64,000 nt of DNA from an uncultured Clostridia bacterium (GTDB taxonomy: Bacteria; Bacillota; Clostridia; Lachnospirales; Anaerotignaceae): assembly GCA_902477755.1 (NCBI GenBank), contig CABSIK010000005.1:1-64000 (forward strand), in the 5' to 3' direction. Both the position numbers and the translations under genes were made by a program. Each line of letters starts with the position of its first letter. Within the stretch, counting starts at the first letter, position 1. This document shows, piece after piece, positions 60,685 to 64,000 of this stretch. The notes under the pieces were generated by a model that was not told the DNA's origin, searched no databases, and saw nothing but the letters and a program-made list of their open reading frames with translations.

Positions 60685-61482
60685 ATGACAGTAGATGCAT
60701 TACAAAACAAACTGGAAAACATCAAAGTGGAATTGGACGATCATGTTCTGGTAGTGACCATGAACCGTCCCAAAGCACTCAATGCCCTAAACAATCAGAC
60801 ATTGGACGAATTGAATCTGGTTGCGGATCAGATTGCCAAAGATCAGGATATCTACGGCGCCATCATCACTGGTGAAGGCAGAGGCTTTGTAGCCGGCGCT
60901 GACATTGTGCAGATGAAGCCCTATAAGAGTGAAGCAGGCAGATCCTATGCCGAATATGCGCAGAATACGTTCAATAAGATCGAAGCTCTGGAAAAACCCG
61001 TCATTGCAGCAGTCAATGGCTTTGCATTGGGCGGTGGCTGCGAACTGGCATTGAGTTGCGACATCCGCATTGCTTCTGAAAAAGCTGTTTTTGGACAGCC
61101 TGAAGTGACACTGGGTATCATTCCTTGCTTTGGCGGAACCCAGAGATTGCCTAGACTCATCGGCGCAGGTCTGGCAAAAGAAATGATTTACACAGGCCGT
61201 CAGGTGAAGGCAGAAGAAGCCAAAGCTATGGGTCTGGTCAATAAAGTTGTTCCCGAAAGTGAATTGGTAGATGCAGCAAAAGCTATGATGGCAGATATTC
61301 TGAAAGTATCTCCCATGGGCATCAAATATGCGAAAATTGCCATTAATAAAGGCGCTGATATGGACCTCAAAAATGGTCTGGAACTGGAAAAGAATTTGGT
61401 TGGTCTGTGCTTTGCAACAGATGACAAGGAAAAAGGCATGAATGCCTTCTTGGCAAAAGAAAAACCGCAGTTCCGTGCATAA
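60685..61482 (+). CDS. crt: 3-hydroxybutyryl-CoA dehydratase (crotonase)
   Basis: 265-aa crotonase, likely hydrating crotonyl-CoA to 3-hydroxybutyryl-CoA in the degradative direction. Catalytic acids lie in GGGCELALSCDIRIAS (about residue 120) and GQPEVTLGIIPCFGGTQRLP (about 140); the oxyanion motif is GRGFVAGADI. AAGGAGGAC precedes ATG 60685. It matches clostridial Crt more closely than the preceding paralogue, so it is the best candidate to link AbfD with HBD. Last gene of the island's sigma-54 operons. Confidence 0.9.
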   Translation: MTVDALQNKLENIKVELDDHVLVVTMNRPKALNALNNQTLDELNLVADQIAKDQDIYGAIITGEGRGFVAGADIVQMKPYKSEAGRSYAEYAQNTFNKIEALEKPVIAAVNGFALGGGCELALSCDIRIASEKAVFGQPEVTLGIIPCFGGTQRLPRLIGAGLAKEMIYTGRQVKAEEAKAMGLVNKVVPESELVDAAKAMMADILKVSPMGIKYAKIAINKGADMDLKNGLELEKNLVGLCFATDDKEKGMNAFLAKEKPQFRA

Positions 61483-61585
61483 TGAAAAAAAGAAATACAG
61501 AATAGTAGAAATATAGGATAGTAGAAAACATTTACAAAACAAAAAACAAGTTCATTCAGATTCCCTCTTTATTTTAATAAATCTA

Positions 61586-61623
61586 TAAAAATCGCCTGTT
61601 CCCTCCCGAATGGGCGATTTTTA
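61586..61623. terminator. Terminator after crt
   Basis: AAAAATCGCC and GGGCGATTTTT pair around about 14 bases with A and T runs at the ends. Confidence 0.7.
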
Positions 61624-61861
61624 TGATCTGGTTAAATTGGGGGGGAGGAGCAGTATTGATATTTCAATGAAAACTCCAATTTTATCTCAGAAGTTATTTT
61701 CAAGTTGAAGATTTTAAAAATAGGATTCGAATTTTGTCAGTTTCAGAAGATTCTTTCAACAGGAAACAATGTACAGTTTTGATACTATTGATATGAATAA
61801 TTACTGTAAATCCGTAAAATGTATGATTCATGATAACTTTTTACAACAATTCAATATTTTT

Positions 61862-61909
61862 ATAAAAGCCATGGGGCACATTGTTTCCAATGAACGCCAT
61901 GGCTTTTAT
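61862..61909. terminator. Long hairpin in the crt-mobile element gap
   Basis: ATAAAAGCCATGG (61862-61874) and CCATGGCTTTTAT (61897-61909) pair perfectly, with an inner CATTG/CAATG stem. It can terminate on either strand. The rest of 61624-62047 shows no gene; a short minus-strand frame reading WLINLPLYAVEEICNQNAG at about 61941-62014 may be another mobile-element scrap. Confidence 0.5.
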
Positions 61910-62047
61910 GTTTTATTAATGAGAGCAAATATAACAGCTTAATTTTGGCCAGCGTTTTGATTACAGATTTCCTCTACAGCATACAATGGCAGATTGATGA
62001 GCCAATCTCTTTTTTATAGTCCGCCATAGAAGTATAGAGGAGAGATA

Positions 62048-62233
62048 TTTCCGGAAATCATAAGGAAGCTGAAAGCCATGGGCAATACCTTAAATCAGCT
62101 GACGCTCCTTGCCCATCAAGGAAAAATCAGAACCATGAATTTTTGGAATTTTACGGAACAGGTGGCAGATATTTATGTGGAGATCTATGATCTGGCAAAG
62201 AGGATATCTGAGTATTTTTACAGCGGTGTGTAA
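62048..62233 (+). pseudogene. MobC-like plasmid mobilization protein remnant
   Basis: A 61-codon frame without a credible start reads EIIRKLKAMGNTLNQLTLLA, then HQGKIRTMNFWNFTEQVADI, and ends YFYSGV. The GNTLNQL pattern is the core of MobC relaxosome proteins (usually GxNxNQ). The N-terminal ribbon-helix part is missing. It lies just before a relaxase fragment, as in intact mobilizable elements, so both are relics of one element. Assigned from pattern memory, not from a search. Confidence 0.6.
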
Positions 62234-62260
62234 TCAAAAGCAGAATGCAGGTGCTTTGCA

Positions 62261-62380
62261 GGTGCTATGCAATATGTCATGGAGCCGAGAAAAACCGTTG
62301 ACAGAGAAAGAAATCTGGTGACGGGCATCAACTGCGCTGCCTTTGTGGAAATGATGACCACAAAACGGCAGTTCAAAAAG
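62261..62380 (+). pseudogene. Relaxase (MobA-type) N-terminal remnant
   Basis: The frame GAMQYVMEPRKTVDRERNLV followed by TGINCAAFVEMMTTKRQFKK resembles the N-terminal block of mobilization relaxases, in which 'Y(I/V)x(N/E)PxKT', 'L(V/T)xGxNC' and a '(T)K' motif occur in that order. The fragment then breaks off and the sequence continues in another frame as a recombinase. About 40 of the expected 400 or more residues remain. Confidence 0.5.
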
Positions 62381-62948
62381 AACAGACGGCAGACAATCAG
62401 TACAGGGGATTTTGGAAAATGATTTCTATATTGGTACATTAAGGCAGGGGAAATATACCAGAAAACGCATCAATGGTCCAGAAATCAAGAAAGATGAACT
62501 GGATCATATTGTCTTTGAAAATCACCACGAAGCCACCATAGACAAGCAGACCTTCGCCATGGCACAGGAACAGCGAAAGAAAAGAACCCGTTCCAATTAC
62601 AGAGGAATCAAGAAATATGACAATGTGTATTCTGGATTTCTCTACTGCGGTGACTGCGGCAGCCCCATGTTTTCCATGAGCCGAAGTGATTTGAAGCCTG
62701 CCTATCTCTGCGGCACCTATCACAAACGTGGGCGGAAAGGATGCACCAGCCATCATATCCGTGTGGATTTGCTGGATGGTATTTTGAAAGAATATATCCT
62801 GAAAATTAGAGGGAATTCTGGAGCGGCTGAATGTGTCTTTGAAGACGAAGAAGCGGCTGAAGTAGCAGCGACCATTGAAAAAATGATTACTGAAGCTGTT
62901 TTGGATATTTCTGTTCCCCCAAAAGCGATTTTTTGCAGCAATAGATAG
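62376..62948 (+). pseudogene. Large serine recombinase C-terminal fragment (TnpX/Tn4451-like)
   Basis: The frame enters without a start (SVQGILENDFYIGTLRQGK) and contains the recombinase-domain core (ENDFYIGTLRQGKYTRKRIN) and the zinc ribbon YCGDCGSPM...CGTYHKRGRKGCTSH near 62640-62750. The N-terminal resolvase domain with the catalytic Ser is absent, and the C-terminal coiled coil is replaced after about LKEYILKIRG by a short unrelated tail. A TTG at 62412 could start a 178-aa product, but it would be inactive. It is a deletion relic of a mobilizable transposon. Confidence 0.8.
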
Positions 62949-62950
62949 GA

Positions 62951-62987
62951 AAAATGCTCGGAGAAGCAGTTCTTCGGGCGTTTTTTA
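62951..62987 (+). terminator. Terminator before spoVT
   Basis: GCTCGGAGAA and TTCTTCGGGC pair around a short loop and are followed by GTTTTTT. It is similar to 29472-29511. Confidence 0.65.
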
Positions 62988-62995
62988 TGTGGAAA

Positions 62996-63212
62996 CGGAA
63001 AAAATCTCCATCTGCGGAAAGAAATCTTATTTTTACATAAATGTGCGTTCTTTGGTTCATAATAACTCTGAACAACCGACCGACGGAGGTTGGACACAGA
63101 GGAGGACAAAGAACATGAGAGCAACTGGCATTGTCAGAAGAATTGATGACTTGGGAAGAGTAGTGATTCCAAAGGAAATCCGCCGTACACTCAGGATTCG
63201 GGAAGGCGACCC
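62996..63212 (+). repeat. Direct repeat copy A: intact spoVT leader and 5' end
   Basis: Matches 42493-42709 without gaps. The two copies, in direct orientation, enclose 20286 bases (42710-62995). The match begins at CGGAAAAAATCTCC and ends at GGCGACCC. Confidence 0.92.
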
Positions 63213-63660
63213 TTTGGAAATTTTCACAGATAGAGAAGGCGAAATCATTTTGAAGAAATATTCCCCCATTGGGGAGTTGGGGGCATTTGCCAAGGAATAC
63301 GCCGAAAGCCTTGCCCAGACAGCAGGGCATGTGACCTGTATCGTGGATAAAGACCGCATCATTGCCGTTTCCGGCGGCTCAAAAAAAGATTTTTTGGAAA
63401 AACGCATCAGTCCGGAAATGGAAGAATGCATCAACAAGCGCACGCCTTTTGCGGCAGAAGCTGGGGATGGGCAGTTTGTACCGGTACTCCATGACGGTGA
63501 CGGCGGTGAATATCCTTATCAGTTGATGGTGCCCATCATTGCAGAAGGTGATGCGTTGGGTGCGGTGCTGTTTCTTTCCAAAGAGCAGAAAATGGGCGAA
63601 GTGGAAGGGAAACTGGCACAGACTGCCGCAGGATTTTTGGGTAAACAGATGGAACCTTGA
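63115..63660 (+). CDS. spoVT: Stage V sporulation protein T
   Basis: 181-aa forespore regulator. Residues 1-52 are the AbrB DNA-binding domain (MRATGIVRRIDDLGRVVIPK, then REGDPLEIFTDREGEIILKK). Residues about 55-181 are a GAF-like domain (IAVSGGSKKDFLEKR, YPYQLMVPIIAEGDALGAVL). Length equals B. subtilis SpoVT closely. AGAGGAGG lies 10-12 bases before ATG 63115. In sporulating Firmicutes SpoVT tunes sigma-G-dependent genes. This is the intact parent of the truncated copy at 42612. Confidence 0.95.
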   Translation: MRATGIVRRIDDLGRVVIPKEIRRTLRIREGDPLEIFTDREGEIILKKYSPIGELGAFAKEYAESLAQTAGHVTCIVDKDRIIAVSGGSKKDFLEKRISPEMEECINKRTPFAAEAGDGQFVPVLHDGDGGEYPYQLMVPIIAEGDALGAVLFLSKEQKMGEVEGKLAQTAAGFLGKQMEP

Positions 63661-63694
63661 GAAAAAGTTCTTTCTGTTCCATCGGCAAGCAAAC

Positions 63695-63741
63695 ATAGCT
63701 GAAATCCTTGAAATACAAGGGATTTCAGCTATTCTTTTTTT
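63695..63741 (+). terminator. Terminator after spoVT
   Basis: ATAGCTGAAATCCTTG and CAAGGGATTTCAGCTAT pair around a 5-base loop, followed by TCTTTTTTT. Confidence 0.85.
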
Positions 63742-63775
63742 AAAATGAAAAAGGACATGGGAAGGTTTTTATGCG

Positions 63776-63804
63776 TTGCCAGTACATTAGAAATGTGGTA
63801 CCCT
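63776..63804 (+). promoter_or_regulatory. Possible promoter of the lipid-kinase gene
   Basis: TTGCCA at 63776-63781 and TACCCT at 63799-63804 with a 17-base spacer; the -10 is poor. Confidence 0.35.
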
Positions 63805-63828
63805 GTAAGACAAGACAGGAGGTGCGAC

Positions 63829-64000
63829 ATGCATCATTACTTTATCATCAATCCGGCGGCAGGTCAGGGGAAAGCGGCAAAGCTGGTGCCTGCCATTGGG
63901 GAATACATGGAAGGGGAAGGACTGCCTTTTACCATCTATCAGACAAAGGGTGTGGGGGACGCCATGGCTTATGTGCGGTATATGGCAAAGAAAGGCCCTG
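63829..64000 (+). CDS. Diacylglycerol/lipid kinase family protein, 5' end only
   Basis: ATG 63829 follows AGGAGGTG. The 57 codons in the window begin MHHYFIINPAAGQGKAAKLV, containing the NPxxG(x)GKA nucleotide-binding signature of the DagK/YegS/BmrU family, followed by an amphipathic helix and FTIYQTKGVGDAMAYVR, also typical. The enzyme phosphorylates diacylglycerol or a similar lipid at the membrane. The gene runs off the right edge, so the GGDGT motif is not visible. Confidence 0.85.
   Translation, partial: MHHYFIINPAAGQGKAAKLVPAIGEYMEGEGLPFTIYQTKGVGDAMAYVRYMAKKGP

Noticed and set aside
1..64000. CRISPR arrays, tRNA or rRNA genes, replication origin
   Set aside because: Reading both strands by eye I found no regular spacer-repeat array, no cloverleaf with a clear anticodon arm, no rRNA motif and no DnaA-box cluster. 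A tRNA scan was not run.

Overview
The window looks like a chromosomal segment of an anaerobic, spore-forming, low-to-mid-GC Firmicute of class Clostridia, probably Lachnospirales-like. Evidence: the mtaB / ireB-ruvX-DUF1292 / rnj / rnhB-yraN / pgeF / der-plsY-gpsA block, AGGAGG ribosome sites with frequent TTG and GTG starts, SpoVT, NfnAB, oxygen-sensitive 4-hydroxybutyryl-CoA dehydratase and SLH/'stalk' surface proteins. Genus assignment is inference.

Layout: (1) 0.2-12 kb, conserved housekeeping: tRNA modification, IreB, RuvX, RNase J, an RNase HII-YraN fusion, PgeF, Der, PlsY, GpsA. (2) 12-17.3 kb, an MFS exporter divergent from an AraC regulator that heads a lipid/ester-like operon (membrane peptide, HSL-type esterase, condensation-fold acyltransferase, zinc-ribbon membrane protein). 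(3) 17.6-19.5 kb, phnWX for 2-aminoethylphosphonate. (4) 19.6-29.4 kb, an extracellular flavin module: lipoprotein ApbE and a giant SLH protein with five FMN-binding domains, split by an A9/A-AAA-AAC frameshift site. Both genes have the same promoter plus DtxR-like operator layout. (5) 29.4-42.4 kb, an AT-rich surface-stress module: polytopic membrane protein, LRR lipoprotein, KAP NTPase, an ECF sigma factor carrying its own transmembrane helix and LRR ectodomain, and four secreted 'stalk' proteins. Three promoters with identical AAAACC-N14-TGTGTCT architecture lie upstream of two of these genes. (6) 43-61.5 kb, a fermentation island: sigma-54 activator, CaiB-type CoA transferase, AbfD, thiolase, HBD, EutH-like transporter, nitrilase, SDR, NfnAB, APC transporter, class III aminotransferase and three crotonases. 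Five -24/-12 promoters and a repeated TGATTC-N6-GAATCA site indicate one regulon. (7) 62-64 kb, remnants of a mobilizable element (MobC, relaxase, large serine recombinase), then spoVT and the start of a lipid-kinase gene.

The 20.3 kb fermentation island lies between two nearly identical 217-bp direct repeats of the spoVT 5' region (42493-42709 and 62996-63212). An older degraded copy at 29.47-29.62 kb marks the left side of the surface-stress module. This suggests stepwise accretion of accessory modules upstream of spoVT.

Probable chemistry of the island: an amine or amino acid is imported and transaminated to a semialdehyde, reduced to 4-hydroxybutyrate, activated to its CoA ester, dehydrated to crotonyl-CoA, hydrated, oxidised and thiolysed to acetyl-CoA, with NfnAB balancing NADH, NADPH and ferredoxin. 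GABA is the simplest substrate, but EutH, the nitrilase and the CaiB-type transferase leave the true substrate open.
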